A DNA stretch of 64,000 nucleotides from Strongylocentrotus droebachiensis (lineage: Eukaryota; Echinodermata; Echinoidea; Camarodonta; Strongylocentrotidae), in the NCBI GenBank assembly GCA_035222895.1, contig JAVYIG010007442.1, positions 38,083-102,082 on the forward strand, written 5' to 3'. Shown piece after piece: positions 47,485 to 59,400 of the stretch (position 1 is its first letter; each line of letters opens with the position of its first letter). The notes beneath the pieces were generated by a model. It did no database searches and was not told the origin of the DNA. It was given only the letters and a program-made list of their open reading frames with translations. Both the position numbers and the translations under genes were made by a program.

Positions 47485-50400
47485 CTGCAAACAAATGTGA
47501 TAAGTGTTAGTGAAGAAGTAAAGAATAATATTCATATATTTCATACCAAAGTTCATCCATTATGCGGAGAAATAAACATACTTTTATTCTCTAGGGGTTC
47601 TGCAAATGGGACATAGTATCTTTAAATGTGTAAAGGTACACTTTTTTGAAAAAAGGGGATCATACTGAAATCCTTGCACAGTTGTTATATTCCACCATCT
47701 CTACCAATAAAGAACATCCTGGGGGGTGTTTCACAAAGATCCTAAGTTGAACTTATCTCTAAATTGGACTAAACAATTATGGAAAGCAGTTAGCATCTTT
47801 GAAAATATTTTGTAAAAGTTATTTTAAAAGGCATAAAATGTTGATTCAAATCATTCAAATTTTCTATTATCAAGGAGATTTCTCGTTCTTGATGTGGAAT
47901 TTATGAAAAGTCTAAAATACTTGAATTTTCAATTTCTTTTATTGTAAGGCTACAAATGGCTCTCCATAATATTTAAGTCCAACTTGGAGTTGAGTTCGAG
48001 TTTGTAAAACACCCCCTGGAATTGTACTTACTTTTGGCAATGTCTCAAACACTTCAGCTGGATCCAACCCTCCTGGTCCTATTCTTGCTAGCCTCTCCGC
48101 CTCCATTTCCTAGTATTTAAATGAAAGTTGTGATAAATGGCAGGTGTTTCACCCAAATTGATTCAGATCATTTATGCCGGCTGCAAGCATGGCATCTTAC
48201 AACTGCACAATATTTACCTTTTCCATTCACAAGAATTCAAGTCACAGTATATAAGATAAGCATATAAATGTAGAGGGATCCAATCTTGGATGCATTTCAT
48301 CTCCTAGAAAGTAATGAAATATGCATTTTAAGGCACATTTCATTGAATTCATTTGGCTGCTTTTTGCCAGCTGTGCATTAATATATTGGCCAAATTTTTA
48401 TTCAATTCCTAACGATCAAGACCATAGAAAACAATATAAAAAGATGAATTTTTGCACTTTTGTCAAGTCAACTTGATCTTCCTATACTCAATGATTTTTC
48501 AAGCCAGTGTTCAAGAACTTTGAGCTTGGACATTGCAACGCTCAGCTGCACAAAAAATCTACATGTATATATGCCACATGCACCTGAATTACAGGGGCTA
48601 TGCTTATGAAGAAGATACTCTCTGCAACTGGGGAGAGACTCAGACGATGGACCACATCTTGCAACGTGCCGGATTGGGTTGCACAGACGAAGACCTGGCC
48701 CTTGTAAGTCATCTTTCACATCATTATACAATTTAAGTGATTTTTTTCCATAATTTATTTGGCAAATTTCGGGCTCCCGACACTTTAGAGAGGCTTTAAA
48801 CATGCTCCAGAAGACAATCTCTCTGCAGTCAATTGCTAACATCCACCTCCAACTCACCCTAGTACTAAGCCAAACATAACATAAAACCAAACTGCAACCT
48901 GACACTTTTCCCTAAACATAGGCCTGGCTTCATCAGCTCGAGTTTGCCAAATAACCTGCTATTGTCAGACTCGGGATATTATCCCGAAGCTCAAAATTGC
49001 GTCTTCACCAAACCTATACGCTCATCACAAACTAGCTCTGACGGCGCAAACTAGCGTGCTATTTCCCAAATAGCGGAAATATTTTGGAAACAAGACCAAG
49101 ATTTCTCTGGATATTTTCTCGACCAAATATCCCAGCTAATTGCAACTGCGGGCTGATGAAGACGCAATTTAACTGGTTAGTTTGCGATCGGGATAGTTAA
49201 AATAGCGGGTTATGTGGCAAACTCGAGCTGATGACGCCAGGCCTATTCTGACAAAACAAAGCCTGCAGTAAATGTTGGGATACATGTTATGTGTTAGCTG
49301 ATTTTTAAAGGCATTGGGTAACTATGTCTCACGATTCTGAAACAAAACCCTGGATTTAGCTCATGCTACAATGATAATTATAAACCTTTAGGTCAGTCAT
49401 GAACCCCATGACTTTTACAAGCCGATTAGCTGATTATTAAGATATTTATGATCGGAAATCAAAATTTCATTTTGCGTTTTCCTAACGGTTTCATAACACT
49501 ACAGTCTATTGGGGAAAACGAGTATGGTAAAACCAGTCATTCAAAGATTTTAACTTTTTGAGGCACTTCTTGATCATTTTGAAGCGCACTTTTTTAGGCT
49601 TCAATATTACACCATATCACAGACACTGATAACTGTCTAGAGCTGTGCATCTCAGATTTAACATTGTTAAACAATGCCTTTAACCTACCTCTTCTGCTTC
49701 TCTGTAAGCCTTGTCTATCCTGACCTTTGCTCTCCCTCTCACCCTCTCCTTGAATGAATTCAGCTCATCATCAAAGGCATCCTGGTACTGCTTCTCAGCC
49801 TTCTCCATTCTGAGTTTGAATTTGAATTTGAATTTAAATTTATTAACAACAACACATCACAACTAGACATGTAATACTTGTTTGGAACAAGTATAGGTGG
49901 GCTGGTCAACTAAAATTTTAAACAAAATAGAGCAAAAATAAAGCGAGAAACTGCTTACAAATTCTTAAAGAACAATATCATGTAGATTCATAACGTGAAC
50001 TAAAATCACCTTCTATAGGCATAACATGCAAATTATGTCATTTTTGACATGAGGCCTTTAATCGAAATTTTCACTCTAATGACGTCATCAAAATGAAAAA
50101 TGGTTACTATTGAACTTGTAGAAAATTATCATAGCTACTACATATCGAAATTTTGAAGAAAATTGATCAATATATACAGAGATACAATCAATTTTCCATA
50201 AATATGCTGACGTCATAATATGCAAATTCGTATTTTGAGTTCCAAGGCCATTATGATGATGTCACGATACACTTAATGGTCAAATGAGACATGGAATCAT
50301 ATCTCCGACCCATACTCTATCTAAATATGAAAACAAATTGAAAGTCACGGCTCATTCCAAAGAGCTATAATGGATTTTGTATAGGCATGTTTTTGCCCAT

Positions 50401-53400
50401 ATATGCTATGTATTAAAAGAGCTCGCGCGCACAGACATTTATCTTGAATTGACGCTCATCTTATTATTAATGGTCATAAAGAAATAAACATGGTATCAAA
50501 TTCCTCGAAAAAATATGAGAAATATCATGAAAGAAAAAAAAATTGCGATTCTATGTTTTGTAATGGTGTTACACGCGAAAACGCGCACGCATGTGCGTGT
50601 GCGCGATTTTTTATAAAATGCTTAAAATGACTTGAAACATATGCAAAATGAATTTGAGACAATTTTGAGCATTTTTAAATTTTGCGCGCGCACTGACGCG
50701 CGGACGTACGCGCACGCGCGCGTTTTTTGACCTGAAATTGACCGGACTGATATTGACCTTGATCATGATAAATATGAATGAGAAATAACCTTTGGTTTTG
50801 AAGATTATGATCATGAGTTGATTTTCAGAAAATTTCACAAAATGGCGCCTAGATGACGTAATCAGTCAAGGTCAAGGTTAAAAACCTTACCTTGCTTTTT
50901 TCATATGCCTATACATATGTGTGCCAAATTTCAAGTTATTTGATTGAGCCATTGTCAAGTTATCTTGCTAACAAAAAAGTGGGTCAAAATAAGAAAAATA
51001 AATAAATAATAATAAATAATAATAAAGGCAATTTTAACAAAATTATAAGGTGGTCTGTATTAGATACAGCCCACCTGATAATGACAGTACATTAAATTAT
51101 GAATAATCATACAATGCAAAGAATAATACTGATACATGTATACATAACATAAGCATACTGTTGATTGAACAGTACCTGTTTTAAAACAAAATTTAGAAAT
51201 AGCTCTTCATACTATTAAATGTACAAAAGATATGTACACATATATATGTGTATTACTAATATTTAGGTGAAGTTGTTAATGGGAACTAGAAGTTAGCACA
51301 AGTGCTAGTTGAGCCTAGTTCCATTCTGAGAGGGGAAAAAACAGAGATGAGGAGAGAAGATAAAAATTGAACGACCACATTCAAGCTACCGTATCCTTTT
51401 AGCGATTAGTCTATGACTACAGCCTAGGAGTTGTTTCACAAAGACTAAGATCAAATTTAAGTTGGACTTAACTATGGCAGGCCGTTCTTGCCACTGTTTG
51501 CTCTCAACATTTACTGGTACTGGTCTCTCAAGGAACGTACAAATCATGGTCACAAATCTATAGAATTGACATTTTTTGATAATTCATTATTGAAGGAAAT
51601 AATATCTAACGATCATAATGGTGAGAGCAAACAGTGGCATGAATGGCCTGCCATAGTTAAGTCCAACTTAAAGTCGATCTTAGTTTGTGTAACACTCCCC
51701 TGGTAACAAAGTCTACTGCTCTGTCTTATCTGGGCGCAACTCAGACTTTTTTCCCCTTTTGTATGTGTGTGTGTGTATGTGTGCTTTACTCCATAAGTTT
51801 CTATGTATCCTCTTTAATTTTGACCTTCTGTTTATTGTATTGTATTATTCTCGAGTACAAGGTGGAAAGCTTCAGTAACGCTACGTAAAGACTTGTGGAT
51901 AATAAGGACAATTAATGCACATGTATAAACATTGATTCATCCGAAGAAATATGGATTTGAACATGAAGAAGGGCCTCTTGTTCAACATTTGAATTACCAA
52001 GTGCTTACAAAAAACAAAAAAATCCCAATATTAAAGCTGTCTAAATTGTTAATGACACATGCACATTGAAAATATTCTGTTTGAAAATCTACTCATCTTG
52101 CAGCTTGGAACTTCTGCAAATCTGGACAACTCATAACAAATTCAAAGAAAGTTCCAAGCACATTAAACTTGTTAAAGCGATTGGGTAACTTTGTCTCAGA
52201 TTCTGAAACAAAATCCTGGATTTAGCTCATGCTGCAATGATAATTATAAAGCTTTAGGTCAGTCAGGAACCCCATGACTTTTACAAGCCGATCACCTCAT
52301 TATCAAGATATTTATGATTTGAAATCGAAATTTAAAAATTCGTTTTCCTAACAATTTTTATAACACTGTACAGTCTATTGGGGAAAATGAGTATGGTCAT
52401 TTTCACAGTAAAGGGTGTAACTTTTCTCAAACAGGGTCAAAATTTCAAAATATTTTTTCATAATCATTTCTACTAAAATTAGTACTATAAGTGTCTAAAT
52501 TATGGATTTTTTTTGGTTCTGGAGCTTAAACTACATGAGAAACCTGGAAAAATAATGAACAACTGTGACAAATATGATAAATTTGAACAAAAACAACATT
52601 TTAATTCTATCAACTTAAATGACAACATTTGTTCTTCAAACATAATTCAATTGCAATTTTTCATTTGCTATTCTAATGTACTTAAAGGCTTATAAAGCTT
52701 TTTTGGTCAAACTTATTTGGTCTTTAAAAAAATTCAAAGCGCTTGTCAAATTCAAGATAAAATATGACTTTGACATTTAATTTTTCAAATTTACCTATCT
52801 TCCAAGAGGGGGAGCAAAATAAAAATTACTCTACAAATACCATTCAGTGAGGGCTAATTACCAATGCAAATTCCAAAGAAATCTCATTTCAAATGAGGAA
52901 GTTGAAAATTTCTTATGTGTGTGTTTCGGAGGCTTCAGGTTAACAAAATGCCTGTTTTGGAGGCTTCAATCATGTTAACATAAAATGTTGTCCATTACTT
53001 AGGTAACATATTAATAAAAATTCAACTTAAACTGTTAATGATATGTTAAATTACTAATATAACACCTAAAACATTTGTTTACAGAGTAAAAATACTTGTT
53101 AATATAAAGTACGGTACATGTATGTTACAAATTATCTTTACTTAATACGATGAGTTTTTTGTTCAGTACGCGAACATTGCAAAGTCACTTAATAGAATCC
53201 ATGAAGATTTCAAATCTGTGCTGATACTCAGGGAAATATATTGTCAAGTATGTAATTTCCAAGGAAATCACTCTTCTCATATCAAAGTTGAAACATTCAG
53301 GAAACATATACATGTATAGGATCAGTTCAAACTAGTGTTTCGGAGGCTTCAAACATGTTAACACACTATATTGTCAACTACAAAGGCAATATACAAAGCG

Positions 53401-56400
53401 AAATTTAACCTTACTTTTGAAGATTTGATAAAATGTTGAACTGAAAGTAAAGTACTTAAAATAATTGTTCACATAGAAACCATTTATGTTAATTCATAGC
53501 AATGTATCATTACCCTTCACTTGCGTTTTTGTCATCATTTATTCTTAGTGCAAAGAATTAAATTTCTGCACAGTGGCTTCCACAAACTTGTTTGTTATGT
53601 GTTATAACATTTACACAGACATTCATATTTTTGAAACCAATAGCATGGTAAGTATTTACAGGTTTTTGTCCTGGAACACAATTGTGTTCTACTTCTTATT
53701 TCAAAGAAATTTATCTGCCAACATGTCCAGTTCTCCTTCTTAAAAATTATAAAGGTAAGCTCTGCCGGCTGGGGTAGGGGTCCTGGTTGGTAGAGTCATC
53801 TTCTGTATTACATCTTTTTTAGGCTGATGGGCTTCACAGTCCTCTGTAAATTCATACAGACCATTGCTGTTCCGGCGCATGAATTTGAATTTGACTTTGA
53901 CATTGTCATCAATCACAGCTTTTACCTAGTAGCAAAATAAGAATATATAGCAAATACAAACTTTCATTAAAACACAGAAAAACAGCTTTCAGAATCCATT
54001 TCACTTCCTTGAAATATCTCACAGTCCCGTATTTAATTCCATTAACCCTGTTAACTTTGTTCAGTACCACAACACCTGCTCATATATATTTCAGAAAGAT
54101 CTTTTGTCTAAGTATTTCTCAAATAAAGAAAGTTGATCCTGTTAAATGTTTTTTTAATAATCCAAAATCTAACATGGGTAATACTTACGAGAGCCATGAA
54201 AACCACCCCATTTGAAGTCCTGCTGCTAGATGAAGGTGCATCAAAATATATGGCCACATAATCGCTCACATTGATCCTGCAATTGGAGAAGAAAATAGGA
54301 AATTAGCAGTTTGTATTGCACAGAACAATGTTAATACATATATCTGAGCTTGGACACTAAAAAACAATCATTTTGTTTGATTTTAAAAGTACATCTTGAA
54401 TGTATATTTGCATGTGCATTACATAATAATTTATTATTTATCCATATGTTGTTTAAGAATTACCGTAGTTTAGTAGTCTATACGGGCACCATCACTAAGG
54501 ATGCTTAATGTGTACATTACACAAATCTTTAAGTACTAATTAATGACAGACTTGTTTTTATCTGTTTTGACCATGGATTTGCAGGAATAACCTGTTCAAA
54601 ATTATAATTTGTACAAGGATTTCATTCCTTATTACTGTTTTACCATTGTGCATAGCCATACATGTAGACCTGTGTATGTACACACATGTATATCAGGAGT
54701 CTAATTTAAACATTTGGTACTGAGGCAAACCTTAAAGGTCAGGTGACATCCAAATATAAGTTGATTCATGTTTATGTGCAGGGCTGCATACAACTAATAA
54801 TTTGTTATAAATATATTTCATAGATTTTTAAATATTTTACAATTATTTTCTCAGACCTGCTAAGCTCCACCCTAAATAAATGTTCCAGATTTCATTCATC
54901 TATCTGTTAATCATTAGTGAGCTAACAAGAAAAATTGTTATGTAACTTTCTCCAGCTCAGCACATGCTCACAAATACCTCCACGTTACCTTTCTTTTACT
55001 GGTGATGCTACACCACTTCTGACATAGCAACTCGTATGTTGGTATTGTATGGTCTATTGTAAACAGGTGATCAGCTATAGTTAAGCTAAACATACCACTG
55101 TCTCTTGTTAGCTCACTAATGATTTACAGATGATGTCACAAGATAAATGAGATTTGGAGCATTTTTCTAGGCTGCACATCAACAGGAATCGAGCTATATT
55201 TGGATGTCACCCGACCTTTAAAATCACAAACATTGAGTATGATAAAGGTACATGTACAATGTACAATACAGATCGTAACTAGGCCTCATTATATTTTTAG
55301 TGACAAATCTAAACTTTAAAAACTTTCACACATCAGTTCCATTACAATGACCCATTAAAAAAAAAGTACGGTACAAGTTAAGTAATTTAAGGACAAAATA
55401 TACAGTTCTTACCTCTATATTCTTGTGGATAACAGTAAGGAAATGAGAGAACTGTCTGTAGTGTTCATGCCTGTCTGGAAGAGATGCTATCTAGTATCAG
55501 ATGTTGCTAGCACATGTTGCTGTAACCTTGTCAATATCTTCATGATCTTCATGGTCTATTGTCGTGGACAAGGTCCGAAGTTCGAGTGCTGCCGCACTTT
55601 GGCAAGACATTAATCTACATTTGCCACACTCGACCCAGGTGAGGTAAATTGGGTACCTGGCAGGAATTAATTCCTTGAAATGCTTAAGCACCGTAATGGA
55701 AGCCATGCTAAAGCCGGGGTAATAATTTCCAAATTTGGAAGCGCATAGAGACGTTCAATATGTGCTACACAAGAACCGAATATTATTATTATTATTATTC
55801 CATCGTCTTAAAAGGGGTTGTACACACTGCTTCCCAAACATTTCTAGAGGGTTCTTTTCCCACTAAATTTCTCTAGGGTTCTTTGCCCACTAAATTTCTC
55901 TCCTGCTGTTACAAATGGTCTTTGGATGGCATGGCCTATGCCATTTGATCCTAAGGGGTTGGCAAAGACCATGATACATGTGGTTAACACTAAATGAAGC
56001 CTCCGAAACAAATTGGATAAAAATTATGGATGTCTTATAATTTGGGAAAATATAGTGATTCATTTTAATACTTTATATATTAAAATATTCATAAAGCTTG
56101 GAAGATTTATATGTATAAACTTTTTTATTATTTGGTGAATGATTCTTACATTATCAAGGTTTGAAACAGGTGAATACTCCTAGTACTGGTGTAAAAAAAA
56201 TTCTGAAATACTGACTATTTGTAAATCATTAAAAATATAAAAAGCCAATAACATCTAACACATTCCTGTACTTTAATAGACCAAAACCAAACATTCAAAA
56301 GGAAAACTGTAAACAATACCCTATCTATAAAACCACAATAGCCAAAAATATGGTGTTAACTACAGTTTGAAGCCTCCGAAACAAGTTTTTTTGGTTATTA

Positions 56401-59400
56401 GTAAGTCCTGAAAAAAATTAACTGGATATCTATTTACTTTCAACTTCAAGGGAGCCTGCACATCCTAACCTATGATTGCCATGCAGATTTAACATGAAAC
56501 ACATCGGTCTAGGTATTTAAAAAATGAAAAATAATCTTTTTGCTGTTTCGGAGGCTTCAAGTGTTTCGGAGGCTTCAAGTGTTAACGGAAAGTTTGTATT
56601 GTCTGTTATTCTTTAACAGTGGGGAATATCTCAGCTATTTTTTGACAAGTGATTTAGGGGTCCTAATGCTACATTTTGATATAATGATTGGATAAGTTCC
56701 TATATTCATATTTGTTCAAGCGGTCTGAATAGTTTGTTTCGGAGGCTTCAATTCAGCTAACGGAAAAATGGCGCGACTCAGTCAAGATTTTAAAAAATTC
56801 TTACAAGCAACATGATCAGACAAATTTTGTCATTAGTTGGAAGTATAGATATCAAGTGTTATATCAAGAACAAATGAAATGGTAGAAAGCACTTTTCAAA
56901 CTAGAGCTCTTGCTATGAAGTTTGTTAACTATTGTTAACGGAAAATGAAGTCTCCGAAACGACAAATTACAACACTCTGTTCTCAAAAATAGATGAGCCG
57001 TTACAGTCTAAACTTCTTTGGCACTTTTCATTGAACATCTAACTTCACATTCTGCATAACAAATACCATCCTCACTGTTCCTGAAAAAAATGCAGGGCTT
57101 TACAAAAATGTCTATGTATTTTGTGTACATCAAAAGGGTCACATTTAGGGTACACATGTGCCTGCCAAAATTTAACGAAGTAATCCCTGAAGAAGTTTAT
57201 GCTACCCAAGGTAGCACCCAAGTAGGTTACTCATATGCCAAAATATCTTTGAATTCTGTAGCTTTACGAGATCACTAGAGAATAAAATGTCCAAATTTCA
57301 AAGTTACACCCTTTACCGTGAAAATGACCGTATAGTAAAACCGGTCACTCAAAGATTTTTACTTTTTTGAGGCACTTCATGATCATTTTGAGGCCTCAAT
57401 ATTACACCATATATCACAGACACTGATAACACGTAGGGCCATGCATCTCAGATCTAACATTGTTAAACGATGCCTTTAAGGGTTACAACATAGAAGACTC
57501 TACGGAGAGAGCCTGGATAAAGACACTTACTTTGTAAAGAAAGGCCTGACGCATGATCTAGGATCACGATCAAGACTCTTGGCCAACTCCAGCAGATACT
57601 GCATGATAATGGTCTGGTGGGCCACCTGCTCCATCAAGCCATGTTTCTACAATAAAACAAAAATTAGGGCTCGATTATGAATACCTGTTCATAAAGACCA
57701 CTCAGAGGAAAAGTGGTCTTTATAGGCAGCTGGTCTTTATATGAAGGTTCCTTTAGTACAGGTTTCAGGCGAAAAAGAAATGTGGTTTCTATAGAAAGGT
57801 GGTCGCTAAAGCAGGTGACTGTATTTGGCTCATTGTGTAATCATGCTTCTGTTCACACCGTGACACTAACATTGCCATAACCACTCATGAAATTGCAATC
57901 AAGACACTTATATTAACATTTACTCATGAAATTATCAAGCACACCACTCTCAGTATGTAGTCTGCTGTCTCTCTGTAGACCAACACTTCTCACTAACACT
58001 ACCACCTAACACTAACACCTTCACATTATATGGAACAACACATCTACGCAGTATAATCCCTACCTCTTCTACTTCTAAGTTGATACACCAGATAGCAAGT
58101 CAGTTTGCCACAGTTCTTCACAGACCAAGTTAGGATGATCTCTATGACACTACTCACTAAAGGCATTAACACTAACACTAACACCTTCACATTATAGGGG
58201 ACAACACATCTACACAGTATGATCCTTACCTCTTCCACTTCTAAGTTGATACACCAGATAGCAAGGTAGAGTGCCACAGTTCTTCACAGACCAGGTTAGG
58301 ATGATCTCTACGACACTACTCACTAAAGGCACTAACACTAACGCTAACACCTTCACATTATAGGGTACAACACATCTACACAGTATGATCCTTACCTCTT
58401 CCACTTCTAAGTTGATACACCAGATAGCAAGGTAGTTTGCCGTCTCTTCACAGACCAGGTTGGGATGGTCAACCAGGAATTGCTGAGCATCAGGGTATTT
58501 CTTGAACATGCCAAACTGTTTGATCAGCTTCTCGTTCTTCTTAACAAATTTGTCCTGTATTAGAAAACAATAATCATATTAATATGATGTGTTAGATACC
58601 GAGTTCTGAAGAAATACAAACCAGAGAAGGTTCAGATAACTAAGTTATATTTTATGTACTGCAAATATTGTCATACCAAATCTATATTTTAAAATTGGAC
58701 AAGTCATTTGCAAAGTTCTCTACAAATCTGACCAAATGCGCATATAGCTAGACATCTTTGCAGGGACTATAAATCATAGTTTATTCTGCACAATTTTATT
58801 TTGTTACTCCACTAAAAATAATATAATAACAGATTACAGCAATAGTGAAAAATCAGTCATCTTGTGTAATGTGTTAAAGGTAAAGACCAGTATTGGAAAC
58901 GCCCCAATTTCAAAAAATGAAATGCAAGCTCTTATTACCAATCATGTGAAAGAATATGTTTTGAATTATACATGATGATAAAAATATTGATGGGAAACCG
59001 CCTACTAATTGATATATTTGGTAAATTAGTGTATCTCTCGCCTGTTGAGAGATACAAATGCACATGTCGCGCACGTGTGTGTAGTCCCATATACATCTTT
59101 CTGTGTACAGTGATTCTAACTTTATGAAGACTTGGCCAAATTTCTTATCATTTTGATGATTCCAGAACCTTGCAGTACATCTATGCTAGATGATCAACCT
59201 TTTCTGATCGATTTCACAATGTTTCTTTCACAATGCAATCGCATGACCATAACTGGTCTTTAGCTTTAAGGAAGGTCAAATCTAAGCGACATTATTATAT
59301 CTATTAAAGGTAACTATTGGAACAGTATCTCGTCTTTCTTTGTAGAGGTGTCGTGGTCGAGTGGATATGTCACCGGAATGTGGGTCACAAGGTCCGCGGT

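Larger units (their letters stand above)
52395..57329. mobile_element. 4.9-kb DNA transposon with subterminal repeat arrays, nested in F4
   Basis: Terminal inverted repeats are GGTCATTTTCACAGTAAAGG (left) and the same with G at position 13 (right), matching over about 29 bp. Flanking duplication is GTAT (52391-52394, 57330-57333); reading it as TA with a TGGTC/CGGTC terminus is equally possible. Nine copies of TTTCGGAGGCTTCA lie 0.5-0.95 kb inside the left end and 0.4-1.3 kb inside the right end. The interior carries a two-exon C-terminal coding remnant (minus) and a further MITE. No catalytic transposase domain is seen. Superfamily uncertain; subterminal arrays recall CACTA/hAT/P-type transposase-binding sites. 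Confidence 0.85.
52176..57475. mobile_element. F4 TTAA MITE split by a 4.9-kb transposon
   Basis: 52176-52394 and 57330-57475 are the two halves of an F4 element, with TTAA at 52172-52175 and 57476-57479. In intact copies 'gagtatggtaaaacc' is continuous exactly where this copy is interrupted. Confidence 0.9.

Noticed and set aside
58044..58509. Minus-strand frames of 77 and 99 codons as independent genes
   Set aside because: They are CDC37 exon 6 or its half-copies read through the splice donor into intron.
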